Assembly: GCA_963675135.1 (NCBI GenBank)
Contig: OY776122.1
Span: 87,368,472-87,432,471 of the forward strand
Source: Galeopsis tetrahit
Lineage: Eukaryota; Streptophyta; Magnoliopsida; Lamiales; Lamiaceae
Direction: 5' to 3'
Length of the DNA: 64,000 nt
How positions within the stretch are numbered: the first letter of the stretch is position 1; every line of letters starts with the position of its first letter. Shown piece by piece: positions 1 to 10,974 of this stretch. Made by a program: the position numbers and the translations under genes. The notes beneath the pieces were generated by a model. That model was not told where the DNA came from and ran no database searches. It saw only the letters and a program-made list of their open reading frames with translations.

Positions 1-272
1 CTTAAACTTTGTAACTAATATTCCCCACAAACTTGTTGGGTTTATATGTACATGTAGGGGTAGATTATTGGGTTTTTAAATACCGGATTTTAAAATCCCA
101 AATTTGAACTGGATTTAGATTTCAAAACCCCAAATCCAGTTTTCTAATCCCAAATCAAACATACCTTAAATGTTTCAAGTCCTATCCAGATGCCCAGCCA
201 TGCCGCATTTTGGATTTATGTAGGTTTTGTTGATGGTCATTTGTTTGTTAATTGATCTTCCTTGACATTCAG

Positions 273-2520
273 ATTTTGTTAATGTATCTATGACGCATTC
301 TCTTGATTCCTTGCACAAAATGGTAGTTGAGAATGGTGGCTCATTTTCAATGAATTTGAACAATTCAGTTACTCACTGTATTGGCTCGGAGAATAAAGGT
401 AAGCCTTGTCTCGACTCTCGACTATCTCAGATGAACAGAAACAAAGAAACTTAACCATCCAATTGAACACACAACTTCTGATTTTTTTTAACAGGGATAA
501 AGTTTCAGGCCGCCAAGCGCCAAGGAGATGTAATTCATTACTCGTGGCTCTCTGACTGTTGCACGCAGAAACAGCTTATTCCTTTACATCCTAAGTCAGT
601 AATAGTATAGCACTTTCGACTCCCTCTTTTTTAGTACTTATTAAAATACTATATCCCTCTGTTGGTCCTTTTGTCCCTGAAGGTACTTCATTTTTCTCTC
701 TGAAACGACAAAGAAAAAACTAGAAGATGAATTTGATGAATTTGCTGACTCTTACTACTTGGATCTTAATGCGACAGAACTCAAACAGGTACATAATAAA
801 GATCATGTCATATTTAGAGCCCGGTTGGCTAAGCTTATTTTGAAATCTTATAAGCTCTAGCATCTTATAAGTTGTTTCAAAAGCTTATGAGATGTAATTT
901 TCAAGTAGTTTATAAGTTATTAATTTTTTTGGCTAATAAAACTTATAAGTTTTGATTATTTGAGAGAAATATATATTTTAATTTTAATATAAAATAATTA
1001 TCGAAGAACTTGGAGAGTAGGGGTAGGGTGGGGTAGCTTAAAAAGATTTTAGAAATATAAGCTGGGGTGTTGGTAATTTTTTTTGGAGCTTATAAGCTGT
1101 AAAGAGCATATTTTAAGATCTTATAAGCTGTTAAAAATCTTTTTTAGTGAACACTTTTTGTGAGCTTATCCTGATCATCTTATAAGCTGTTTCAAGGAGC
1201 TTATAAGCTCAGCCAAACGGGCTCTTACTCCAGAAATTCAGAAATCTAAACTTGGTGCATAGAACATGCCTTGGTCAAATCCTATTTTTGTCTTAATTTT
1301 CTGATTTTGGTTGTTTCTTTTCAGATATTAAGCAGCATTGAGAAAGCTGAAGATTCTAAAGCAACTGAGTATTGTAAGAAAAAAATCTGTCCGAGGGAGG
1401 AATGGGTTCGATTTCATGGTTGTTGCGTTTACTTTCACCTTCCCAGGCAATTTTTGTAAGATATTTGGATTAATTAATAATAGTAATATGATTAAACACA
1501 ATTTCTTGCTTTGGTCTAAGATGAGACATTTAGATTACTTTTTCTTTTGGTACTTAGAAAATATACAAACTGGGAAGTACCTTTTGAGCTTGCAATCAGA
1601 AGAATGAAGACTGAAATTCGCATTGGGGGTGGCAGTGTTGCTGAAACTCTTTCTCATGCTACTCATTTAGTAATCGTGTCTAGTCCAGAAATCTGTTTGG
1701 ACTTTGTTGAGCTATTGAATGGGTGAGCAATACTGCCTCTTATGATAGTTTTATTTCTTCACTCTTTAGCAACTATGCAGGAGAATTTCTTTCTAGATGA
1801 TGTGATTACATGTGGAATTAAGGAAAACAGATTTTCTAGTCGTGTAAGTTCCCTGTTTCGATTTTAGTTCTGTCAACTTTCACGCATTGAAAATAGTCTT
1901 GCAACGTTCAATTTTTTATTTTGGTTGTAAGAGGTGAAACATCCTGTGGACCAATCAAACTTTGTCACATGGACAAATCAGACTCTGCCATGTCAGCATC
2001 AACTAGATGTTTCACCTTCTACAGCCGGTTATTGGACCAAAATGTCAAAAATTGAAAGTTACAGAACCTATTTTCAATTCGTGAAAGTTGACAGAATTGG
2101 AACCAAAATAGGGATACCTATACAGGTCTAAAAAAAAATCATTTTTTCCTGTGGATTCACTGTTGTAATATCGCGCAGAGTTACTGCACTCTGAAATTAA
2201 GATAAAAAGTATAGTAGTTCCGTTGGTCACAATTGAGGTAAAATATTTGTACTTATCTTTTCATTGTGGTAACAGTTTCTCAGAGACAGAGAAGCGTCTT
2301 TTACCCCGTAGAAGATTGCATATTGTGAAGTCTCAATGGTTGGATGATTGTCTTGAGAAAAAACAGAAGTTGCTTGAGGACAGATATAATTTGAAGCCCC
2401 AGGATTTTCATGAAACTTCAACTGGAGAGAGGTAAGTATTCCTGTGAACTACCATGCGACTTGTAATACGATTAGATTTTAACCGATTGTGCTGTCCCTG
2501 GAGAAATAGAATCTTTAAAC

Positions 2521-2574
<54 letters not shown>

Positions 2575-3868
2575 GTGGTGTTTCTTATTATCTGCGGCTA
2601 GTTTTCTCGTGGACTTATATATTAGGTTAATACTTAAGGCATTTGTTGCATCTTTCATGTCTAGTCTTGAATATAACCAGAAATCAATGTCAAATAGTTG
2701 AACATTAAATATTCTTCAATTTGAACAAAATGTCCATATTTAACACACCTGTTTTAAAAAAAAATGTTGGAACATTTAATTTTTGTATCATCTTATGTAA
2801 AGGGTAAAATAGGAAGAATGTACGAAAAATTAAATTTCGAATAACATTTAATGTGTCTTCTTCATCTGTGTGAAAATTTGTCCAAGCCTATCTTATTAGT
2901 ATGGTGGGAGAATATTAACTTTGTGCCTTCTTTATAGTTGTGAGTGATTCTTTAGGATCTAATTAACTTTGTGCTGTTACTTCAGTGATGAACATAAATC
3001 TACCGGAGAAGAACATCATAGCTCGGAAATAGAATCTAAAAACGCTTCGTCTTCTTTCAAAGCTGACACAAAAGGAGATGCCAAATCAGACAACACGAGA
3101 GCAATCACCTTGCCTGCAAGTGCTGGGAGAAAGAAACGAGGCAGACCCAGAGGGACGACGAGCAACAAAGCAGGAAAATCAGTGGCTAATCTGCCCCGTA
3201 GAACAAAACCACGGGTCGGGAAGAAGCCTGCTAAGATTACTGAATATGAATCAGAGGACAGTGCTTCAGATGGAAACAAGATTTCTGAAATTGTGGACAA
3301 TAAAGGAAGATCAGGCTCTAATCAACATAAAAGAACACCTTCTGGGATTGATGGAAATGAATTGGAGCAAACTTTGAATGATGATTTAGAGGCAAGTAAG
3401 GCAAACCAGGGGCCTTCTGAGTCTTCTAATTGGCTCGTTTCCAATTTTGAAAAGGAAGACAAAGGGAAAGGGAAAGCAAGCGAACATTCTACAAAAGACA
3501 AAGGGAAAGCAATCGAACAAGTGGTTACAGAATATAGTAGTTTTGATCCAGTTTCCAATTTTGAAAAGGAAGAGATTCCGGAACATTCTACAATAGACAA
3601 AGGGAAAGCAGTGGAACAAGTGGTTAAAGATTATAGTAGTTATGATCCAGTCCAAGCAATGCTAATGAACATGGCCCCCTTTTTTGCAACGAAAAAAGTT
3701 GAAAGTGAAAATCCTGTTCCAGAAGTAGTTGAAGCCAGAGGAAGTGAGTCTGCATATAGTATGGGCGGAGAGGAAAAACCGACTTTAGATGCTGAAACAC
3801 AACCACCAGTTAAGAAGAAGAAAGTAAGCTACAAGGAATTAGCGAATCAACTGCTTAAGGATTGGTGA
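273..3868 (+). CDS. LIG4: DNA ligase 4, C-terminal part (gene runs in from the left edge)
   Basis: ATP-dependent ligase that seals double-strand breaks in nuclear non-homologous end joining with XRCC4. Only the last seven exons are in the window: 273-398, 495-594, 683-788, 1325-1455, 1558-1722, 2276-2431, 2986-3868. All junctions are GT-AG and in frame, giving 554 residues before TGA; the catalytic core lies upstream. Exons 1-3 form BRCT1 (ENGGSF glycine turn, YSWLSDC tryptophan motif). Exon 4 is the inter-BRCT linker, where XRCC4 binds in known ligases IV. Exons 5-6 form BRCT2 (RIGGGS, KSQWLDDCL). The last exon encodes a charged, low-complexity plant tail of about 294 residues with an AT-hook-like KRGRPRG and an internal duplication. 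Family assignment is firm; exact splice sites are by eye. Bases 1-272 look like intron. Confidence 0.93.
817..1224. mobile_element. Tourist/Harbinger-like MITE in a LIG4 intron
   Basis: A 408-bp non-coding element lies between LIG4 exons 683-788 and 1325-1455. The ends are inverted repeats: GAGCCCGGTTGGCTAAGCTT on the left, and GAGCCCGTTTGGCTGAGCTT as the reverse complement of the right end. It is flanked by TTA on both sides (814-816, 1225-1227), the target duplication expected of PIF/Harbinger elements. The inside repeats the TTATAAGCT motif. It has no ORF. Confidence 0.85.
2521..2570. repeat. (AT)n microsatellite in a LIG4 intron
   Basis: About 50 bp of nearly pure AT dinucleotide in the intron before the last LIG4 exon. 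It is probably length-polymorphic. Confidence 0.95.
3438..3651 (+). repeat. Internal coding duplication in the LIG4 tail
   Basis: Two in-frame direct repeats (3438-3551 and 3552-3651) each encode a block that starts SNFEKE, passes through EHST-DKGKA-EQVV, and ends YSS-DPV. The second copy lacks a few codons. The repeat is lysine/glutamate-rich and probably disordered. Confidence 0.85.
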
Positions 3869-4352
3869 ATAAAGGCCTATAATTCTATAAATGTAAGTGA
3901 GTTTGCATATTTATGTCTAGTAAGTCTATTTATGAGCAGTGGTTGAAGATAATTATTTAACTTAATGCTACAAAATTCATATGCAACAGTGTACGTTGTA
4001 GAATAAGATTGAGTTTATTTGCAATTAACCGTTGATTATTTGGAATTGCACAGCACCACCACTCAGCGCAACATCTTCTGAATCAATTAACCGACTTTAC
4101 AGTGTTATATTGTTATGCAAGAACAAAAAAATTGATTCCGTCCAAGAGATTGAAAGAAAATATGGTCCTATTTGGCATTTTTTCTTGCTCGTGAATTGTG
4201 TTTTTGTATGTGGAGGGGAATTTATCACCTTCTTTATAGAAAGGGTATAAAAGTCATATACATAAATTTTAATGGGGTACAATTAGTAATTGGGGTTTGC
4301 ACATAAAATTCAAGGGTGTGTTTAGCTGTGTCTGTAACCCTACCGTGTCCGG

Positions 4353-4485
4353 CTATAAATAGAATCATTTCCGCAGCCTAGCCCACACTCACTCAAATGT
4401 GACATTAATCGCCATGAAATTATTTATCAGATTGTTTAGAGTTTTGGGCGAGATGGAAGAATCAATATTCCCTCTGACTCAGTGA
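4353..4485 (+). promoter_or_regulatory. Candidate TATA box with a 23-codon ORF
   Basis: CTATAAATAG at 4353-4362 is a textbook plant TATA box. About 50 bp downstream an ATG (4414) opens a 23-codon ORF, MKLFIRLF to PLTQ, ending TGA at 4483-4485. It could be a lone promoter, a retroelement LTR remnant, or chance. No downstream gene is visible. Confidence 0.25.
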
Positions 4486-5160
4486 GTTACGGACAATCTA
4501 TTTAGTTTATCATTAGTCGGTAATATTGGTTTGTGGATACTTTAGTTTTGTGACTCAGTCGATAGATCTCTATCAATTGAGTCTGTTATAGCAAAACGTG
4601 TTCACAAATCCATATCATCGGCCGATGATGAAAATAAAGTAGAAGAGTTATTTGTGAGAATAATTAATCATTTTTCGTGAAGGAATTAAAGAGGTAGGTA
4701 CTTTTCATTACATATGCAGGTACTTTTATTGCTATAATTACTGTGGAAGTTGTTTGTGTTCATTATATTATATTATATGAGTAATATTCTTGCTCCAAAA
4801 TTAGATTTGTAATTCGAGATCTGGGATCTGATATTCTGAAATAAAAAAATTGATATGAATGGATTTCACTCCATTTTTTTTTTTCAATATCTCTGATTAT
4901 TTAAGATCTCAGATCCAACGAAATAAATTTTTAAAAATAAAACAGCGATCAACGAAACAAAATTACTAGTTTACTGGAGTACTATTTATAAATTAAATGG
5001 AAATGCTTTAAATAATACTTAATGGAGAGGGAGTATTATATTGTAACTCATAGTTTTGAGGGTCAACTATCACATGTCAAGTAAAAAGAGAATTCCATCC
5101 ATGGTTGTCCGGTGGGAAAATTAAAAAATTTATTGAAAAATTTGTGTAGATATAAATAAA

Positions 5161-5447
5161 TACTCTCTCCATCTTTTAATAAGTGTCATTTTGACTTTTT
5201 TTTTTCAACAAATTAAGATTATAAATTGTGGTCGATATCACCTTCATTAATTATAACTAATTTTAATGTAGAAATTTTGTTTGATAAAGAATGTAGTTAA
5301 GAAATGTAGCTAGTATTCATAAATCAAATTAATTTTTGTTTATATGGTAAATGAATAAGGATAAAATAGTCAAAATTAAAGAAAAAACTCTAGAATGACA
5401 CTTATTTTAAAATTAGTTAAAAAATCAAAGTGATACTTATAAATAGA
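5161..5447. mobile_element. Degenerate Stowaway-like MITE
   Basis: The left end TACTCTCTCCATCTTTTAAT and the following AAGTGTCATTTTGAC match, inverted, the right end near 5420-5447 (CAAAGTGATACTTAT). The right terminal motif is eroded, so that boundary is approximate. Confidence 0.45.
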
Positions 5448-6052
5448 CTTACCTACAAGCCTTGTTCGTCTTCTTTGGGATGGAACCTTTATGTCATCCG
5501 AATATACAAGAGAAAACTATTTTAACTGAAAATATTTATCTATTGAATTCACTATGAACTTTTGTGGTAAATAGAATATATAGAATTCTAATCAATTAAA
5601 TACAACAAAATCCTGATATTTATTATCATTCAGAATCCATAATATCAAATTGGGGAGGAAGATCAAATTGGAGATTATAGAAAAGTAATGACATGAGCTT
5701 ACATGAGAAGAAACTCAAAAAAAATATACTCCGTCTAATTAGCCCATCAGCTACTTGTTCTTATGAATCTTTCCTTTATAAGAAATACACAAATCAAGAG
5801 ATTTATTATAACTATCTAAGAAAAACCTTTTTTGATATGATGAGGAACATTCCTCTTAAAAATGATCTATGAAAGGTCCACATGAAAAAACAAGTAAATA
5901 GAAAATATTTTGAAAGATAAGTTGTATTAGTCGACTACTGCATCTTTCTCGTGCTCTGGCATATTATTGATTAATCTGACATGAGCTACATATAAGCATT
6001 TGCAACAAATCAAGCAAAATCAGGGTTACGACCAACTACATATATACTTCTA

Positions 6053-6162
6053 CTCCCTCCGTCCCAGTGAAAGCTACCTTCCAGTGAAAGCTACCCAACT
6101 TTCCAACTTTCCTTTTTCGTCTGTTCCAGTGAAAGCTACCCATTCTTTTTTTTGGCAATCTT
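6053..6162. mobile_element. Truncated Stowaway-like MITE (left end only)
   Basis: It begins CTCCCTCCGTCCCAGTGAAA after TA and carries the CAGTGAAAGCTACC motif three times. The same motif is seen in the MITEs at 16146, 23522 and 26142. No matching right end follows; it abuts the broken coding region at 6163. Confidence 0.6.
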
Positions 6163-6745
6163 TCATGAGCTTGTGGTTTCAAAAGCTGTCCAAGCATTCT
6201 AGCAACAAGTTCAGAAAGTGAGTCATCAGAATGAAGAATAAAGACATCTTCAGCAGTCGTAGAAGTTGTCTTCTCGCGAATAGCAGCTGTTAGACGATGA
6301 ATGCTGCCTTTTCGAAGTTCTCTCCATGTCCAGATGCGAAGAATTGACTCAAAGAGTCCTTCGTCTGACATCAGCTTCGGTAATTCTTTCTTGAGCTTAG
6401 CAGATGTCTCTTGTATCTCAATTAGGGGCTCACTTTTTCTAAGTAATGGGGAAGAAGACGAAACATGTTGCTGATAGACTTTGCTTGGGCAAAGATGGGA
6501 TGCAAAAAACGTAGTAGTGGAGATAGGATAGGCAGTTGGTCAGATATAGTATGGATCGGTCGTTGGAGTCCCTCATCTAAGATCCTTAAGGAAGACGATC
6601 AGTTTTGGCTCTTGCCAATAACTTGATGCACTATCTCCATTAAACCATTTTTAAGCGAAATAAGGCAAGGAAAATCAATGGACCAACTCACTACAAGATC
6701 ACCCCCAAGGGTGCCTTCAGCGTCCAGGAGTCGGAGACCGTCCAT
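6163..6745 (-). pseudogene. Broken coding fragment, unidentified
   Basis: On the minus strand a protein-like reading starts MDGLRLLDAEG near 6745 and runs through VVSWSIDFPCLISLKNG to a TGA after GKSQN. It continues in the same frame to LLPHYLEK, then needs a frame change near 6430 to reach IQETSAKLKKELPKLMSDEG. It carries on through FESILRIWTWRELRKG and HSDDSLSELVARMLGQLL to about 6163. Composition is typical of a helical-repeat protein. I do not recognise the family. The in-frame stop and frame change indicate a decayed gene copy, though exons of a live gene with unseen introns remain possible. Confidence 0.5.
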
Positions 6746-8469
6746 GAAAACTAGCTATCCATTCTTAGGTAGGGGAATAAGGATCGGAGGAGGACAATCA
6801 GTGTTTAAAACCAATATGATAATGTGACCTTTTCAACATGTGGGACAGTTGGAAAAAATGTTTTAACTTCATTCTTCCACAACCCACCATAAAAGTAGAC
6901 ATCAGTAAAAAAAACATTTAGAATACAAATCTCATTAACTGCTCAATGCTTTGAGATTTGGACAGCTTGTGCGATTAACTTAAAATATTCTTTTATAATA
7001 TTTGTCAACTTATTGGTATTTTTTTTCCTGTAACGTAACATAGTGTATTATAAATTATAATTACTTATTAAAAAAATTGTGTAATTAAATTAATATAATT
7101 TGGTGCATATGTGAAGATTGAAAGTAATTTTTTAAGTTGGAAAACCCTTTTTATAAATGTCACCGTTTTTAATAACCTCTGCTAAAGCATTCACTTTACG
7201 CACTCGGTTGTCACTGAATGAGATATGCGAGTAGTTGCCCTCGCCATATCAGATCTTTTTTTGGCAGCGAAAGTGACAAACCCAAAAATGGATTGGGGCT
7301 CGCATAGATAGATAACTAACAAGTTCAGTGTAACTGCTACTGAGCTCATAAAAACATGTAATTATAACAAGAAAAGTACCTGAAGATGATCAGCAGTTTT
7401 GAATAATCACTAATTTATCTTCAGTGCTCGTATTAGGCTACTTTATTTTCATTAACTGGTGATATTGTATGGTGAGGGCATGTTGCAGTGGAGAATAAAA
7501 TAGAAGGATAGAACAATACTCATCCACTTTATTTTCCAGCAAATGACACTCACCAGTCAATATCATCGGCAAATGACAAATCAAAGAGATACTCTATAGC
7601 AATATTGAATTTCAGAATAGTGAAGAGATTTAAGAGGAGGCGATGAATTATGGACCAACTTAGTCGTCGATCTAGGTGCATCTCGTAAGAATCGAATCGT
7701 CGCCCAAAGTAAAACTAAATTGAATCTGATAATAATTTCAGAGCAATAACAAAACAAATCATGAAAACTTACAACGAAACTGATACGATTAATGTCAATT
7801 TTGAGTGAGTGAAAACTATCAGCTGCCTATTTTGCTGAAATATTCTAGTATTTATATTAACTACCTTCATAGGGTAGGGTTTTACATGGTTGGGCCGGCC
7901 CTTCAAATTAGTGGGCTGTAAAACACACAGTTCACTTATTCGCGGGCTGCGATGGGCCGGCCCATTTATTTGTTTTATTTAAATAATCGAAAATATGTAA
8001 TTTTAAAACTTTTTTGCATCTATCGTTATATTCATAAATATGGTTTTTCTGCATAATGATTTACATACTGTTTTCTATAAACATTAACTTTTAGAGGAGT
8101 GTACCTTTTTTCTTGACCTGAGTTTTATCCTTAAGGAGAATTTTCCCATTTTAATGACACTCCGCTCAACCTGTGAGCTTATGGTCCTAAGTTTTCCTTT
8201 CTATTTATATGATCTACTTTTTATTGTCATAAATATGGTTTCCGAAAAAACAAAAAATTATTACACATAAACAAGAAATAATGCAAAAAATAAATGTAAA
8301 ATTAAAATTGTTAAAATATGTAAAAATATTAATATATCTATTTTGAAAATAAAAACAAAAGAGATAGAGAAATGGGTTTAGGCCCGCCATAAATGTTTGA
8401 TCCAACCAATCACTCTAGTACTCTAGAGCGGGCAGACCCAGCAGGCTAGGCCCAATATGATAATTTCAA
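6746..8469. other. Intergenic, no gene seen
   Basis: AT-rich spacer. There are two TGGGCCGGCCC-type GC-rich islands (about 7890-7965). No conserved ORF, tRNA or complete transposon could be recognised. The stretch around 7640-7900 has an LTR-like feel but no partner copy in the window. Confidence 0.4.
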
Positions 8470-8478
8470 TTTAAAGAA

Positions 8479-9634
8479 GGGTTGGGGTATATACCCCTCC
8501 AGCTTTATTTAATACACTCCCCCTTCCATTTATTAATTCAAAAATATATATGAAATACCATATTTACCCTTTAATAAATGTTATAGATACATACACACTC
8601 CTATAACCCTAATTTCATCTTCTTCCCAAACTTTTTTTTTGACGCCTCTCTCTTCCCCTCCTTCTCCCCATTTTTCAGCACTCCCCATTTTTTTTTTTCT
8701 TTTTCTACACTCTCCATCTCCATCTCCGTTGCACTTCACCCTAAATACCCTAACCCTAGAATTTCGCCGCCACCACCACAACAACCACAAACAAATTCTA
8801 ACACCCACAAAAATGAACATGTTTGATAAAATAAAATATCAATAACACTCAAATCGACACTATAACCACAACCTCAAATAAAATTAAAAAAAAAAATCTT
8901 ATTATTTTTAACAAACCAGAGTCGACCAAAAACACTACGGTCGACACTGGTTTATCGCCCAAAAACACTCCGATCGACACTGGTTTGTCGCCCAAAAACA
9001 CTCCGGTCGACACTGATTTGTCGACCAAATTTCGAAAGAAAATAAAAAAAAAAATTAAAAATTGAAATTTTCGACTATTATTGATTGCTCAAAAACACTC
9101 TGATCGACAACCTATCGTCGACGAGAGTGTTCTTGAGCGACCAATAATGGTCGGTAAAAAAAAAAAAAAAACTTGTTCTTTGCCGGCGACGGTTGGGGGC
9201 GAGCGCTGGCGGGACGCGACTGCTGGGGGCGAACGCCGTCGGGCCGCGACGGCTAGAGGCGAAGGAGGAGGGCGGCGGCGTCGCTAGGCGAGAGGGGCGG
9301 CGCCGCCGCTTGTTACAGAATTTTTTTAAAAAAAAGAGCAGAGCGGTGCACGAGGCGAGTGGGAGGGGGGAGTGCGACGGGGATGGGGAACGGGGAGTGC
9401 GCCGGCGAGTGGGGAGGGGGAGAGCGCCGGCGAGTGTAGAAAACGGAAAAAAAAAAGGAGTATAGAAGAGAGGCGGTAGAGAGATTGGGGAAGATGGGGA
9501 AATTAGGGTTAATGGGGTGTATGTATCTATATATTTTATTAAAGGGCAAATATGGTATTTCATATATATTTTTGAATTAATAAATGGAAGGGGGAGTGCA
9601 TTAAACAAAGCTGGAGGGGTATATACCTCAACCC
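8479..9634. mobile_element. Non-autonomous Mutator-like element with GC-rich interior
   Basis: This 1156-bp element is bounded by a perfect 9-bp target duplication, TTTAAAGAA (8470-8478 and 9635-9643), diagnostic of the MULE superfamily. The terminal inverted repeats are about 155 bp, starting GGGTTGGGGTATATACCCCT on the left and GGGTTGAGGTATATACCCCT on the right, with only scattered mismatches. The interior has tandem CCAAAAACACTCCGGTCGAC-type repeats (about 8920-9110) and a strikingly GC-rich block at 9180-9440. Open frames of up to 176 codons cross that block but are low-complexity (Arg/Gly or Pro/Ser) and show no transposase motif. It is probably a Pack-MULE-like carrier of host GC-rich sequence. 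Confidence 0.88.
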
Positions 9635-9643
9635 TTTAAAGAA

Positions 9644-10178
9644 TTGCCCAAATAATTCATTTTCAGAAAGAAATATTGTGAGTAAAGTATAAGTTTCAAG
9701 AATGATTATGAGAACTTTTGATCAAACGTAGGTTGTTAAGTTTAGGAAACAATTTTCAGTCATGTTGTGATTCTAATGACAATGAATAAAAGTTAAGGAC
9801 TATCGCTTTTGACATCAAGTTTGTACCCTCAAAAAAAAAAGCTCGATTTTTCCACATTGTTAGCTCTATGTTGCCGTTTTCAACGTTAAGAATGAGAAAG
9901 AGTTGAAAATTCTTCTTTTGGATGAAGAAAGAAATCTTAAAAGTACACTATCATGATGTCAATATTATGGTATACAAGATGGCTAGATCAACTAGAAATT
10001 TCCCTAGTCCGTATATTTGGATCAAGCTTTCATCTGTTGTGGAAGACCTTCCCGAGTTGGTGTGCACGTGTTGATACACGTATGTCCCTAAAAAAAATGT
10101 TTTCATTTAAAGTAGTATTAATTGTTTATACTTATTCCATTGTCGTTGTACGCTCTTCTGTAGACAAAGTCAAAATAT
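9644..10178. other. Intergenic spacer
   Basis: AT-rich sequence between the MULE and the next MITE. An open frame of 114 codons from 9953 runs into the MITE and has no recognisable motif. I see nothing functional here. Confidence 0.5.
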
Positions 10179-10180
10179 TA

Positions 10181-10495
10181 CTCTCTCCGTCCCGGAGGAA
10201 CTTGCACCCTTTGATCGATACACATTTTAAGAAATGTGTAAGAAAATATGTAATGATTGATGTTTTGAGGATTAGTTTTGTAAACTTTTGTGAATAAAGT
10301 AAAGTGCAAAGTAGATTGAGTGTGGAAAAGTAATGACATATAGGTAAATATGAGTATATTTCAATAGGTAAATATGAGTATATTTCAAGGGTGAGGGTTG
10401 TGAAGATATTTCCTTTTATGGAGTGTGCAAATTGGGATTGGACATTGGGACATCCATATATGGAAAGTGTGCAAATTCCCGTGGGACGGAGGGAG
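10181..10495. mobile_element. Stowaway-like MITE
   Basis: A 315-bp element with inverted ends CTCTCTCCGTCCCGGAGGAA and GTGGGACGGAGGGAG, flanked by TA on both sides (10179-10180, 10496-10497). Inside is a 24-bp direct duplication containing GGTAAATATGAGTATATTTC (about 10343-10388). The 480 bp to its right, before the bHLH stop codon, is plain AT-rich 3' flank. Confidence 0.8.
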
Positions 10496-10974
10496 TAGTT
10501 TTTTTTATAATCTTAATTTTTTTGTATATTAATTTAAACATATTCATATTAATATAACTGTAAATTTTGATTCAATTTAAAATACAATTGCAAAACACAA
10601 TAATTCCACACTAGTTTATTATCTAGCAATTAGAATTTAGAACAAAGAAATGCAAACATAAAATGAATGTGGAAATATATAAATTTAAAAAAAATTATAA
10701 TTGAATTTTAAAAAGTAAAAAAAAAAAAGAGATATCTAATTTAAATATAATTATTACAATTATTAAAAAAATCTCCAATCTCGTTTAACAGTAGTTGGAA
10801 ATTTAATACAGAGATGATATACCAATCGATAATCATATGTCAACTACCTAATTAATTACTTAAATTGGATTACTATAATTTTAAACAACAAGCTTCAATA
10901 CAGCTAGCTAGCAAACTCGATATTAAAAATTTAATCCTTACTTACTAATTAAAATTGACTTAAAAATTATTTGT

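Larger units (their letters stand above)
3869..6052. other. Intergenic, LIG4 3' flank
   Basis: This holds the LIG4 3' UTR and AT-rich spacer. No conserved ORF is visible. Recognisable pieces are a TATA-box-like site with a very short ORF near 4353-4485, a half Stowaway-like end (GGAGAGGGAGTATTA) near 5024-5038, and a degenerate MITE at 5161-5447. Confidence 0.6.

Noticed and set aside
1934..2131. 65-codon ORF in the LIG4 intron between 1722 and 2276
   Set aside because: Not flanked by in-frame splice sites that fit LIG4; BRCT2 continues directly from 1722 to 2276.
3016..3655. Minus-strand ORFs of 89-94 codons opposite LIG4's last exon
   Set aside because: Antisense shadows of the Lys/Glu-rich tail; they share its duplication pattern.
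9078..9608. 176-codon minus-strand ORF inside the first MULE
   Set aside because: Low-complexity Pro/Ser/Arg translation, crosses the inverted terminal repeat and starts in it; open because GC-rich DNA lacks stops.
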